Below are positions 47,196 through 60,296 of a stretch of 64,000 bases of DNA, one piece after another. How positions within the stretch are numbered: the stretch's first letter is position 1; each line of letters starts with the position of its first letter. The notes under the pieces were generated by a model, which made no database searches, was not told where the DNA came from, and saw nothing but the letters and a program-made list of their open reading frames with translations. A program made the translations under genes and the position numbers. This stretch comes from Beroe forskalii (taxonomy: Eukaryota > Ctenophora > Nuda > Beroida > Beroidae), in contig WFMF01000590.1 of assembly GCA_011033025.1 (NCBI GenBank), positions 1 to 64,000 of the forward strand. Direction: 5' to 3'.

Positions 47196-50100
47196 TCGTA
47201 TACATGGTACATGAATCTACCATGTATTTCTTGTACATTGTGAACGATGTACATTGCTTTAGAGAGAATTATACACACTTATATCACTACCTACCAGAGC
47301 TGGGGATACATCGTAGCAAGTGATAAGGTCACCGCTATTTCCATGCCTCTTTGAGATATACTTTCAGTAAAAAGGGTTGTGTCATCACTTCATCATGCAT
47401 CATGTGCTAATTAATAGGCTAATATAAACCGACTTTTCCTGGCATATGACATCATGTAATTACCAGTCAAGAACTGCCGATGTGAGAATTGGAGTACTCA
47501 AATCATTACATAATTTCAAGGTGTGGTCTAATTTTTTGCTTTTTAACACGATATTTAGGGTATTTCGTAACAAATTTTACGAAATCACAATTCATAGCGC
47601 AGCGGTTCTTCGCCATATCTAGGAATTGTCCAATATCTACCTCGGTCTAAGATTTTACTTTGTAAGGTGACCAGCCATCTGAAGTCAGAGTAATAGTCCT
47701 GAAAACTTTCTTGGTATATCCACAGGAGAGGAACATGTAGCTGCTTTCTAGGAATATTCACAGAGAAATGACTCTAATATTCTCCGCACCTGATTTCTCT
47801 CTCAGCCAGAGCCCACAGATCCAGCTCACCAGTTTACCAAGACAAGCTGCGGACTTGAGCACATTGTAAATATCAAATCCACCGTGTTTGTGTGTGCGAG
47901 CAAAGGAAAATAAATGGCAGGATTTATTCCAGCGACTCTCAGACTTCGAGTTCATATTCTCAACATCATCCCTTGGTATGTTAGTTCTGTAACTCCCTTC
48001 CTGAGTTCTGTGACTTTACAAGAACAATACACTTCGTCCTCGAAACGGCAGCGCAATTTCCCAACGAGAGCATTTTCAAGCGTTTACCTCTCGCAAAGTT
48101 CATTGCTAATGAGAAGATTCGAATCTAATTGGAGAGTCTTATTCAATATACCTTGCCCATGAGTAGTTACCCGGTGCTGGAAAGCTCACGAAGTTCTGAT
48201 ATCCTTTCAGAGAAACAAGTAATTATTACGAAGAATAGAGGATTCGTCACCAAAACAAGTTCTACAGTCACTACTATATACACATTATACAAGTGAACAA
48301 GGCAAACAAATCACTAGACATTAAACAAGGCACAAGTGAACAGGGTAACCAAAGTGCAAGACCAATATACATAATACCGGGTGTACCACGAAAAACGTTA
48401 CAAAAGTAAACGTTTATTACTCGGCTTGTGTTTAGAGTTTCTGGATGAAATTCTGGGAAGCCAGATATAGGCTAAAAAGTTTTGCACAAAAATCAGAAGT
48501 ACTAGCTCAAAGAATGTCCGAGTTATCAACAAAAACCCCGCTTTTGGCCATTTTCAGTTTCTGAGAGTTATTAACTTGTTTCGTTTGAGTTTGGAAGATG
48601 AAATTTTGGGACGCCATAGGTATGTAAGTGTTTGCATCAAAAAATTTGAGTGTCTACCTCAAAAATGTTTGAGATATCAACGAAAAACCATTGTTTGTCC
48701 ATATATCTGGAACTCAAAATGTTGAAGGCTCCAGGATCATATTGCCCGTAATATCCCAGCTCTATTGCCTAAAAAACCTTGAGATAGTGCCTTTTGTATC
48801 GCAAAAATGTGTATACGCAAGCTTTTACTACACTCTGCAGATGAAATGTAACAAACACGGTGCTTATCTCCATATTTGACACAAACTATACAAGCTTTGG
48901 TAAATGTACCCTTTAATTGTGCTTTATGAAATTTAACGATAGAAAAAAAATTTTTCCGAGGTTTTTTTAGCAATCTTGATGAAATTTCAGATATAAGTTT
49001 TTAAAAATTGAACAAATTTTTTCCAAAGGAAAAGGAAAAAAATTTTTTTTTTAAATTTTTTTAGTCCCAAAGAAAAAAAGATATTTTCCCAAAAAAGCCC
49101 CGGGTGGTTAAATGGGCTTTTTTGGGTAACTTTTTTTGTAAAAAAACCCACCTAAAAAATGATACACTATAATTATGCATATTGCTGTAAATTTTGATAC
49201 TTGTTCATAGCTGCATGGTTCATTAAGCCACGCGGAATCCATGTTGCGCACGAAATTTGGGCGGTTTTCGGCCATCAATTCACAATTTGGTGATGACGTT
49301 TAGCTTACAAATCGGAGGTAAAATAGCATCAATTGTCAAACCCAAGGAAATATCTCCAAGGTCTCGAACCTATAAATACAACTTTATCGTCGTACTTGGG
49401 TCTAGCCAAGCAAACTCAGTGGATATCCTTGCTGAACGGCATGTTGGACAAGGAATTGAAGCTGTCAACCTGAGGGGTTCCATACAGACTGAACTATTGC
49501 GATATATGTGAAAATGACCGATATTAAGACTGCCCATATCTTGTGCGCGGCCTTTGTACCATGGTGGCCTACCAAAAAGGGATTTCTATATGGTAGCGGT
49601 GTTCGAAACTTTGGTTAATGTCGAAAAAGTTGGATTTTTTGTCGCATAAATCCCCAAATTTCGCTCCCAAAATTGAAATTCGCGATAAATTTAGAAATTT
49701 GAGGATAATTGTTGTGCTAGGCGACATGCAATTGTTGTGGTTATGCAAAAAATATTGAGTTTTTGGCGAAGCCCGCACAATTTCGCACCATATAGTCAAA
49801 TCCCGAGGTTTGGCTCCGTAAATGGTACTATCACATGATCTTTTTTCTGTGTTCACCGACTTGAATCATGCACAAGGATACTTTACATCGGTCCAGTGAA
49901 ATTCATTGATTTCTTTCTCCTAATAAAATTGCAAAAACTTCAATATTAAACGGCAGCCAAATAGCTGATATTTACAAATTACAAATATCAATCAATACCA
50001 AGTGTAAACATGTCCTGTCTTTCGTGTGAAATAGTTGGTGAACAAATTCATCGGGACCCTCCAAATTGTAATTATAAAATGTAAATATTTTCAATACAAT

Positions 50101-53100
50101 CACATGTGACCTTTCTTTATAAAAATGTTGTATATCACAAATGATGAAGAAATGATGTGTTTGAAATTTTTCGAAAATTTGTTTCACGGGTTGCAATTTG
50201 TTAAGTATAGTAGTAAAATCACTAAAATGAATCATGACGAATGAAGATCAGTACATTCTGGCGAGACGATTTTCTGCAGTCGTGGTTCTATATGTTCTTT
50301 TAATATGATTATAAGCTATGTTTTGTATATATGGCGTTAAATAATTGAATATAATCTGGCCTAACGTTCTATAAATCGTAATTTCTACAATGGTATATGA
50401 TCGGTAACTAAAATCCTTCCTAATTTTTACTCTACTAATATATAACTATTTCTCGACTAAGATTTTTACCTGGGTTAATATATAATTCTAATAGACTTGC
50501 TGTGTTTTATTCAATGTGTTTTATTTTGTGTCTTTAATTTTATTACTACCAGGGTTGTTTCTAGTGATCAGATATTAAAATATTATATAGGTATTAAAAC
50601 TATGATGCTTTTTACTCTTCGTATAATATATATGAGATCCATAAAATTATTCATTTTTTCTAATTATATTTTCCTTGATTTTAAACCTACCCATCCTTAC
50701 CGAATGGCCCAGTCACCGACCAAAAATTGTTTGTCGCACACAAGACAAGGTTAATCCAGAGTTACCTGTTCAACATTTCGATAGTGGCCTGTGATGTTAC
50801 CCTGGTGTCTCGATCTAGTTAACGCCGCGTAACTCCCAGGTGTTACACCCCGTATCATGCTTAGTCGTGCTGACATTGTCATCAAGCATAATACGCCGCG
50901 TCAAACATGGGCATTACTCGGTGTAAACTAGGTCAATTGGACAGTGTCCAATTGACCCCTATTGGACACCAGGGTTACTTTCACCAGCCTATATTTTATG
51001 CGACATTGGTCCTGACCCATCTGTCCCCAGATTATGCTTTATGCTGTCCATAAATTCAAATTAAGAATTTTTGCCCTCAATTATTCGAAAATCAAAGTTA
51101 ATAATTGGAAGTAATTGAAAACCGCGTTACATCTTGGTGGCCCACGGTAAGGGTGACAATCTAGATTTGAGGTGATCCACTACAGGAAGTTAGTGTGTAA
51201 AGCATAATGGCCCATATGTGTGCTGATGGATCGATAAGAGACGCGCAATCGCCATTTGCAAAATTGCGCGTCTTTATCGATCCCTGATTTGATCGATTTA
51301 TCTGCGCACACAAATGTGGGAATTAGCTTCTTGTTAGTGGTGCATCACGTGAAAAATAGGCGCTTGGGCGGCGTCTGCTTCCCATGTTAGGACATGGTTA
51401 CGGCGTCACCCCGGGCTGCGTATTGATCACGTGGAGCCGAAATAGGGCCTCCTGAACGTTAAAATGTGAATTAAGTAATGAGTGGTAAAATTTCTATCTC
51501 TACCGAAGTATAAGTTAATTGTGTCAAGTTTCAATAATTTTTCTCTGCAGGATTTTCCTTTTAAAACTCCTCGCAATGGTATTGCTCTGAATACTCGAGA
51601 TGCTTGTTTGTGAATTTATTAAGTGATAAAGGTGATCAAGAACAGTGAAATTTCCAAATTTTAGGTACAGCACAGCATGTAAATTGTAATAATTTTATCA
51701 AATTGGGTTCACATAAATTGGGATGATATCAGAGATCCTCTCACTCAATCCTCCGTATATCTAACAGATATCTTTGTGAGCGACACTTAGTATGAGGTTG
51801 AAATTTGAGTTGTGTATACAGAAAATTGGGCGCATATTTACTCTTTGAAGAATGGAGCCAGCAATCCGCTCCCAAACAAAAGCTCATTTAATGGGATGAT
51901 GTTCTCCCCCTCAAACACTACCCCCTCGAGCAGCAACGGACTTTGCCATTCTCTTTCGAAGCAACGAGCCCGACTGTGAGTCTCGAGCGTGGCACCACCA
52001 TTCTGCCCTTCGTCCTGACGCTTCTCCAATCCTCGTCACTCACATATATATATTTATATATATATTAGCTACAATGGACTCCATCTTTTGTAGTACGGCG
52101 CTCATTTGCCCAAATTTGGGAGTTTTCTTCCCCAGGAAACAAAGATTATATGTATGGACAGAGGTACCACCTGACGATGATGAATAAAACTTAAGATTCT
52201 TATCGCCGAACATATATATACGTTATATATGCTAGTGTGTGTACAGTGAGCAGAGTGACAGTTTCAATTTAGTATATAAATTGTTACGTGCTCGAGGAAC
52301 TGCTACAGGCTGATGAGTGATAAAATTGCTCTCCATCTGAATATGCTAAGTTTGGCACCAAATCAAATTTCTGGAGCTCAAAGGAGTAGAAATATGTTCC
52401 AATGACTGAGATTCATTTGACTGCAATGTCGTATAAGAAGGCTGATGGCTTGAAGTAATTATCATCGACAGCGTATTAGCTTATCCATTGGACCTTTTGG
52501 TGAGTTGGCCTTAAACTCGCACGCTGATTGGTCAATGTCTTGATGATTTCGGAACCCTTCGGGTATTTGCTAATTCATCGCGGTGTATGCTGTTTACTGC
52601 GGCCATTGCATAGGAGGGGTCAAGCCATCAGACAATCCTTTGGAACTTTTGAGAGATGGAAAAAAATTAGCAAGAGAAGTTTGAAAAAAGGCAAATATCG
52701 GTGGATCGTCGAGAGGAGAGGGTTTGGTTTTCTCCCAATTTCACACACTTATCTAAGTCAGTGTGTAAACTAAAGACTGCTTCTAAATTCTATATTTCAA
52801 CGATAAACCGAAAATTACTCTTCCTAGAAAATGAAATTCGCAAAATTTTAGTTCCAGATCGAAACGTTCTTGATCACCAACTTCAACCATGTTTCAATTT
52901 ATATGTATAAATGTTGATAATATTATGAATTTGTGTTTATGTTGTATGTTACTAAAACCTAATCCTAAGATGAAAATAATTTGATACTGAAAGTGATGTC
53001 AAAAGATGCAGCAATTCTCGTTGAAGATTAATTATTATGATACATTTTATTCGATAAGAAATGTTTCGAAATTATGTTGTAAAATTGTATTACGATGAAT

Positions 53101-54301
53101 GTCATACAGTTTTTGTTTGAGAAATTGCATCTTTTGACCCTTAATACTGCTAAATAAGGTTGTCTGAGTAGTTTTTAAAATTATATAGTATATTCATGTG
53201 TTAATTACTAAAATTCATTTATATCCAGAAATTATATTATTCAAAAAGATTATGATCTATAATTATGAATCTTAGAAGTTGAATATATATTATATTTTAG
53301 AGTTGTATAACCGTATAAGTTTTACTATGGAAGCCTCTGCTGATAATATGATATAATGGAAGTATTTTGATCTGTTTTGGAGACCAGTGAAAAATCTGTT
53401 ACCCGTATTTTTCATTATATTGGTCACACGTCTTGCAATGTTTCTCTCATCAACATATTCCTAAGTCACAAAATTTCACGTGCACCGCTTATGTATGTAA
53501 TTGCTCATTGGTAGATTTCATTTCAGTGGTTTTAAAAAGACCCACAATAAGGAAAATGCTAACATCAAAATAAAATCCAGCAAATTTTTCTGAAGGTTGT
53601 TAAATTGCACAATTGGCAACTTCCTAAGAATTTGCTGATTTATTTTCTCGGTTTTTAAGTATTTAAATCCTGCGTCTTTTCAAACCACTCGATAATATGC
53701 TGGCATACGACAAGGAGCGTGTCAATAATAGAAAATCATGCACCAGAAGTTTTAAAAAAGCGTTGCCGCTCTGCAGGCTTTTGCTGAGATTATTTTACCA
53801 TACAGACTCAAAATCTGAAATTTAAGTTGCGGTAACTTTAATGCCCCACAATTCTTCATGATTTTGCGTTCACCAGAGAAACAATGCAAGACTTAAATCT
53901 TATTGTTAAGCTCCTTTTTGAAGACAACAACCACATCATGAACTCTCCCAGTTTCTTAACCTGGCCAGATGCCATCAACCACCCAAAGTATTCGCTAAGA
54001 TACTTCGCTCGTACTTTTGGATAGAAACCAAGGTAGTAGCTCACAGTCACGGAATGGTAACTATCCAATGCGATGATGTGGAGATACCTCCCATTAGTTA
54101 TATCACATCGCCCCTTTACTAAAGAAGCCTCAAGAGCCTTTAGGTTTCTCTCTCCCCCTTTCCTGCCCCACTAAAGGCAGAATGATAATTACGTAATACT
54201 ATCAAACTTCCTATAATCAGTTAACGACCTAAAACACGTTCCAAAGGAGAGTTCGGGGTATGTGGTGTTGTCTGTACAATATGTTGATAATCTATGTCTG
54301 C
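47196..54301. other. 7-kb AT-rich intergenic region
   Basis: No host gene that I can support. Noted: a repeat-like zone at 48380-48720 (GATGAAATTYTGGGA twice), AAAAAAGCCC and GGGCTTTTTT facing each other at about 49093-49131, a long near-perfect hairpin at 51228-51283, and TATATA runs at 52030-52070. Two minus-strand frames (51838-52029, 53856-54068) look faintly protein-like but have no support. Confidence 0.45.
51211..51321. repeat. Long inverted repeat (hairpin)
   Basis: GGATCGATAAGAGACGCGCA (51228 onward, stem to 51249) pairs with 51263-51283 across a 13-base loop, with a single one-base bulge. CCCATATGTGTGC at 51211 and GCACACAAATGTGGG at about 51307-51321 extend the symmetry outward. 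It could be a tiny MITE or give a hairpin RNA. Confidence 0.6.
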
Positions 54302-54303
54302 TA

Positions 54304-55075
54304 TACTGCCGTGATTTGGAAAAAGGAAGTAACTAGCATGAACTTCGTTTCGAGATAATCGCACTTTTGCGTTTCACATTTTCTCGACAATTTATTTTCG
54401 GATAGATATGGTGAAATTCATATATACTGAGAGGTGAATGATCATAAATTCTCGCTCGCTAATTTTTTATTTCTATTCAATAATCAGTGCATCCACAGTA
54501 ATGGGTTAATTGCTAATGATTTGAAAGAAATTCCGACTAAAACTGCAGTTACTTCCTTTTTCTGGGACATTTGTCAGTTACTTCCTTTTATCTTGAAACA
54601 GCACACCAAACTATGTTCAGTAGAGGAAGTAACTAACACATTTTCAAGGTTTATTTGGAAAAAGGAAGTATCTATGTAAGATACTTCCTTTCAATTCTGG
54701 CCTTTATGAGAGTATTACCTAGAAAAAAGAAGTATAAGGCATGAATAATCAGTAAGATACTTCCTTTTACAAATTATAATTTGAACACTCTGGAGAAAAC
54801 TGTCTCAAAAGGGAAGTAAGTGCCCAATTTTCAAGGTTTATCTGGAAAAAGGAAGTATCTGCGTGAGATACTTCCTTCTTCCAGATAACAAAATCACAAA
54901 ATCGCTGAAATGTTCTCAAAAACTGCAGTTACTTCTTTTCGAGTTTTTTCAGGAGCATTTCTCATTCCAATGACATAGCTCATCTTGTAGAGCTCAACGA
55001 GCTGAAAATTTTGGTACCCATATCTCCAAAACTTCAAAATTTGCAGTTACTTCCTTTTTCCAGATCACGGCAGTA
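54304..55075 (-). mobile_element. 772-bp MITE with TA target duplication, copy 2
   Basis: Reverse-orientation copy of 29266-30037, flanked by TA (54302-54303, 55076-55077). The two copies differ mainly by one- or two-base changes in homopolymer runs, so they spread recently or are kept alike by gene conversion. Confidence 0.88.
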
Positions 55076-55077
55076 TA

Positions 55078-57287
55078 GTGGTCTGATACTGCAGTCATTG
55101 GCCTTGCGTAAAAAGGGGCAATCATGTAAAAACTTATACTCCTGTCAGCAATAATTCCCACTACTGTTTGTCAGTAGTGTTTTATTTTATTTTGAAGGCT
55201 TTCCTTCTATTCCAACAGCCGTACGGCCAATGACAGGAATCGAAGGATGGATCCTGTCTGGATTAATTGAAGTGGCCAGCAAAGTTCAAACAGCTGAAAT
55301 CATTGGAAAGTATCTTGAATTTTCCAATGTTAATTTCTTTGACTCACGAAAAATTATGAGGAGTTCTGACTCAATTTGAAATATTGCAAATTTAAGACTC
55401 CGTAATGTTTTTCTATTTCGACTGACCCTATCATAAATTGTGGACACACTGCCACAAGATCAACTATAATTGATGCCCTTCAAGTATCTCAGATGTCGCG
55501 AGTTTGAGAAAATAGAATCATTCTGAAATTTCCGAGTTGCGCGGCGCCATGTACGTGCGTGCTATACTGTTAAATCAGTATCACGTACGTACAAATGGCG
55601 ATCGTGTAGAAATTTCAGAAAGTGTTTTCAAAACTCGCGAACTCTTCGTCTCTTTCGATTGCAGTATCACGGCTGAGCACACTTTGTGTTTCTATTACTT
55701 ATGCGTCTCTCAAGATATAGGAACGGGCCGTGGATATGATATATTTCAAGGGAATTTCCAGATTCTTAGTAAGATTCCTGTTAAAAACGTGTTTATGTAA
55801 GATCGGGTTGTTTATTATGTTATAATATATTTGAAAATACGTTGTGTTCGTGTGGTTCTTCAGTTTGGTGCCCAAAAATCTAAAACGCGAGCGAATTGGT
55901 TTTCGATTCGGTGTGGCCAATTGGTCACTTTCATTGAGAGTCACCAATTGGTCACTCAATCAACTATCATTTATTTGCAACTTACTGCAGCGTTTTGATT
56001 CGTCAACGTAAGAAATGTTCGTAAATTTGTGGGATGTCAGAAAATTTCTTTGTTTAGTTTCAGAAAAAAAATGAAATTGAAGCTTGGTCTCTCACAATGT
56101 TCAAACTTGGTATTTTTGCGAATTTTTGAAGAATAAAAGATGAATGTAGTTTCGTCGGCTTTAAAAATAAATAATACGCTTTTCTAATTCTATTTTCATC
56201 GTGTTACAAAGAAGATGGTGCCAAAAGCTTAAGAAAAAAATATGACTAGAAGAAAATTGTATGGTTCACAACTAAACCGAGCTTGGTGATACGAAATACA
56301 TTTTCTGGGTATTAAATTTGTTTGTGTTGGTAAAATGACAGCCTAAAAATAAAATTTGAAAAGCAAAGAAATTATCGGAGCTAAATTACTCTGAATTTCA
56401 AGTAACTATTTCTGGTAGAAATTTCGCACCAAACTGAAGTTCGTGTTGTGAAAAAGTTTATTTAAATTTCTAAATCGTATGGTAATTTTAATGGTAGTTT
56501 AATAAAAGGGTTGCCTAATCTGTTATTTCATTAGCCAAAATGTGCCAAAAGCTTGCGGCACCAACGTTCAAAACTTCACCCTACTTTGAATACTTCCTCA
56601 AGTTGCCCTTTTTCACACACAAGATCACATCGTGAGATGATTTGTGCTACTGTCATACTTAGTTGCCACTAATTCAAATAAAAGTCGGTGTTTACCCTCT
56701 CGTGATGTGCAATCATGAGATTACCCACTTCTTCGTATGAAATTATCCCCTTCAACCCTTCCGGGTGTCGCAAGCTTTTGGTTTTCTTATCAAAATTCGT
56801 TTAATTTCTGTTAAATTGTTAACTATTAACAGCGTTGCTGTAATTCACTGCGTTTCATTGCTTCCCCTTGCCGATATTAGGTTACCAGTAGGATCAGCTT
56901 GAAATGGTCATGTTGTTAACCAATCAGAACGCCTGTTATAGGTCAACTCGCATCCTGATTGGTCAATGCCAAATGAACCTGTGGGTAAGCTTATACGCCA
57001 TTGATGATTGACATATTATTATTCGTTTATTCCCTAAAAGGCCAAGTCCACGATTTTATCATATTATCCATGAAAATGTGTAATGTCAGGACTTTTTCTA
57101 AGACGACCTCATGTTAGACCTCATTGAGATTGATAAATGCGAATGAAATGGTTTGGCCTTATTTTGTTCACAATAACACTATTACAAACGAATTAAAATT
57201 CGCTATGTACCCCTTAGAATTAGAAATAGCAACATTTTCTACTTCACTAACCATCCTAAACTAACTGAGCCAAGGTTCAACGGAAAA
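55078..57287. other. Intergenic DNA upstream of BTF3
   Basis: No gene seen. Minor symmetry: GTACGTGCGTGCTATACTG facing CAGTATCACGTACGTAC at about 55551-55592, and CCAATTGGTCACT twice at about 55918-55955. The BTF3 promoter lies at the right end. Confidence 0.45.
56917..56966 (+). promoter_or_regulatory. Possible CCAAT boxes of BTF3
   Basis: ACCAATCAGAACG at about 56919 and the inverted form CTGATTGGTCAATG at about 56955 stand ~325-370 bases before the BTF3 start codon. Paired CCAAT boxes are common in housekeeping promoters. A very similar string, AACTCGCACGCTGATTGGTC, also occurs at about 52515, which weakens the case. Confidence 0.3.
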
Positions 57288-60200
57288 ATGGTTGTGATCG
57301 ACCAGGAAAAACTGCTCAAAATGCAACAGACTAATCAATTGGGAGGTATGTTGAAACACAAAAGGTTTATTACGTTCCATATAATTTCAAGATCTTGAGA
57401 AATACTGAATCTTCTCCATCTCCATAATTTATTGTTCTCGTTGCTATCCATTTCTATTTTCTCATCTCACGATATGTTCAGCGTTCTACAACCACTTCAG
57501 CTCAATCTTTTACTCCACCTTGCACACCCCCATCTCTTAATTTTTACTCCACCTCAAACTTTGCTCCAATTCACACCTCCCCATCTCCCTTTCTAAGTTT
57601 CTACTCTACCTCACCTCCCCATCTCCCATTCTAAGTTCCTGCTCCACTTCACCTCCCCATTTCTCACTCTAAGTTTATGCTCCACCTCACCCTTTCTTCC
57701 AAATCCATCCGCCAGGAAAAGGCACAGCTCGGAGGAAGAGGAAAGTAATTCACAAGAACGTGGGGAGTGATGACAAGAAACTCCAGACCAGCCTCAAGAA
57801 GCTCCAGTGTAACAGCATACCAGGAATTGAAGAGGTTTAAACAGAATACAAAATTATATCTGCTGAGTTTAAGAAATAAATTTGATCTTAATGATTTACG
57901 TTCGGTTTCAATGACAAATTCTCTGGTTTATGTAACTGAGTTAAAACTGAACATTTCAGGTAAATATCATCAGAGAGGACGGAACTGTAATCCACTTCAG
58001 CTCCCCCAAAGTCCAAGCCACTGTCCAGGCTAACACGTTTGCTATTTCTGGGAACGGGGAAACTAAACAGATATCAGAACTTTTGCCAGGAATTAGGATT
58101 TACTTTTCACCCCAGTATCCTCCATGTAAATCATATCCACCTATCAGCAGGGGCCTGGCACCCTCCAGAGCCTTTAAATTGACCGCCCCTGATGTCTTAT
58201 TCATCGCCCGCATTCTGGGCATCATCTCACCCCCTCTCCATGTTTCCCTTTCATTTATTAGGCGCCACCCTGTTCCCTCTCCCTGTTTTCCCTTGCCCCC
58301 TATTCTATCCACTGGTTCCCCTTCCTGTTTCCTGTGCCCCCTATTCGCTCCTCTGGCCACTATCCCTGTTCCCCCTGACCCCCCTTTCCCTCCTCTGACC
58401 CCCAACTTGTCCCAGAAATTCTCCACCACTTGAGGGGTCTCTCCAGCTCAGTGCCCAAGTCAATGAAGCCTGTTCCCTTTGCCCCCTATTCTATTCACTG
58501 ACCCCCAGGCATGGACCCAGCCCAGAATTTTTGGGGGCGTGCAAATTTGAGCTCACTCGGCGCCGCTTCGCGGCGCCTCATTCGCAGTAAGTGCGTTTTT
58601 CGAAAATAAAGATAATTCAAGTATGTATTAGCACTAGCATGGGCCTGGGGGCGGCCGCCCCCAAAAGCCAGAGGTCTGGAATGTAGACAAATGTCATCTC
58701 GATAGGGTTTTTGCATTGTTTTCTTCTCAACAGGTTCATCGTTGTAGTCATACTCAATTTTACTAAATATATTCACAATCAAAAGAAAGAAAGAACAGCA
58801 GGGGTCTGGGGGCGGTAGCCCCCAGAAGCCAGAGGTCTGGAATTTAAAGAAATGTCAAATCAATAAAGTTTTTACATTGTTTTTATCTCAACAGCTTCAT
58901 CGTTGTAGTCGTACTCAATTTCGCTAAATGTATTTACAATCAAAAGAAAGAAAGAACAGCAGGGGTTTGGGGGCAGCAGCCCCCAGAAGCCAGAGGTCTT
59001 GAATGTAAAGAAATGTCATCTCAATAGGGTTTTTGCATTGTTTTCATCTCAACAGCTTCATCGTTGTAGTCGTACTCAATTTCACTGAATATATTCACAA
59101 TCAAAAGAAAGAAAGAACAGCAGGGGTCTGGGGGCGGCAGCCCCCAGAAGCCAGAGGTCTGGAATTTAAAGAAATGTCAAATCAATAAAGTTTTTGCATT
59201 GTTTTCATCTCAACAGCTTCATCGTTGTAGTCGTACTCAATTTCGCTAAATGTATTTACAATCAAAAGAAAGAAAGAACAGAAGGGGTCTGGGGGCGGCA
59301 GCCCCCAGAAGCCAGAGGTCTTGAATTTAAAGAAATGTCACCTCAATAGAGTTTTTGCATTGTTTTCATGTCAATTTTCAACAGCTCCGTCGTTTTTGAC
59401 GTACATTATTTCACTAAATATATCACCAATCACCAGAAATAAAGAACAGCAGGGTCTGGGGACCTGGGGTGGCAGCCCCCAGAAGCCATATTTCTGGAGT
59501 AAGACATGTCTGTTGTCACCTCAATAGCTCAATAGGGTTTTGCATTGTTTTCGTTTTAACAGCTCGTTCGATAATGTCGTAAGAAAGCCCCTGAAAGCCA
59601 GAGTTTTGGAAAAAAAAAGAAAAAAAAAAAAGAAAAAAAAGAAAAAAACAGTTTTGGAAGAAACAAGTGAAGAAGTGACAACAATAGCGTATCCCCATTC
59701 AATTGATACTTTTATGTTGTCTCCAAACCAATAATACAGCATCTGATGTTCTCAGTGGTATCCATCATTGAAGCATCCGTCAGGCCCACACTGCTATTCT
59801 AGATACGTGACAGTTGACAAATAAGACTATTCATGGATCGGAATTTATAACCTTATGTTTAAAAAAACTATTAATTTTCATAAATTCTTCAGTCCTTTTA
59901 CGGACTTTATTTTCAATTTTAATGATGCTTTGAATTGCACGCCCAGAGCACGCCCCCAAATTTTCGTTTGGGGGCGTGCGCACGCCCCCAGCACGCCCCC
60001 GTGGATCCATGCCTGCTGACCCCCTCTCTCCCAGGAATTCTCCACCAAGTCATTGAAGCCTGAGACTCTTCATCTCCCTGTTCCCTTTGCCCCCTATTCT
60101 CTCCTCTAATCCCCTCTCCCAGCTCCCCTTATTCCCTCCTCTGACCCCCTCATTGCCAGGAATTCTCCACCACTTGAGGGGTCTCTCCAGCTCAGTGCCC

Positions 60201-60296
60201 AAGTCAATGAAGCCTGAGACTATTCAGGAGATGGAGGAGGACGATGTTCCGGCTCTCGTTGAGGACTTCGACGAGGCTTCCCGACTCCAGGATTAA
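57288..60296 (+). CDS. BTF3: Transcription factor BTF3 / NAC beta subunit, four exons
   Basis: Beta subunit of the nascent polypeptide-associated complex, which binds ribosomes and shields new chains. Exons 57288-57345, 57716-57834, 57960-58089 and 60160-60296 give 147 residues (human 158-162). Seen: [13 protein letters not shown]; the ribosome-binding basic motif [11 protein letters not shown]; the NAC domain with [33 protein letters not shown] and [19 protein letters not shown]; and the acidic BTF3 tail [16 protein letters not shown]. Phases agree. One oddity: the exon 3 end predicted by homology, CCAG|GAATTAGG, lacks GT, so either a T is missing from the assembly or the donor is non-canonical. 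Intron 3 holds two decoy copies of exon 4 and a hAT-like MITE. Confidence 0.92.
58412..58471 (+). repeat. Decoy copy of BTF3 exon 4 start
   Basis: CCCAG followed by AATTCTCCACCACTTGAGG and then TCAGTGCCCAAGTCAATGAA repeats the first ~60 bases of exon 4 (60160-60219) inside intron 3. A second, internally deleted copy lies at about 60033-60068. Both are preceded by CT-rich tracts like that of the real acceptor. Confidence 0.85.
58506..60015. mobile_element. 1.5-kb hAT-like MITE carrying a ~160-bp satellite
   Basis: In BTF3 intron 3. Ends CAGGCATGGACCCAGC / TGGATCCATGCCTG (inverted), flanked by the exact 8-bp duplication CTGACCCC (58498-58505, 60016-60023). Near the left end sits GGGGGCGTGCAAATTT and near the right GCACGCCCCC runs. 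The interior (about 58635-59480) is six tandem units of ~160 bases with GGGGGCGGCAGCCCCC, AGAAGCCAGAGGTCT, TTTTTGCATTGTTTTCATCT and CATCGTTGTAGTCGTACTCA. An A-rich patch follows at 59610-59650. No transposase. CAG ends and the 8-bp duplication indicate hAT. Confidence 0.9.

Noticed and set aside
51838-52029. 63-codon minus-strand frame that looks faintly protein-like
   Set aside because: The composition is plausible but there are no flanking exons, no acceptor at the start and no family match.
58083-58433. 116-codon Pro-rich continuation of BTF3 exon 3
   Set aside because: It is the CT-rich tract of intron 3 read in frame. The NAC domain and BTF3 tail resume exactly at exon 4 (60160), so the extension is intronic.
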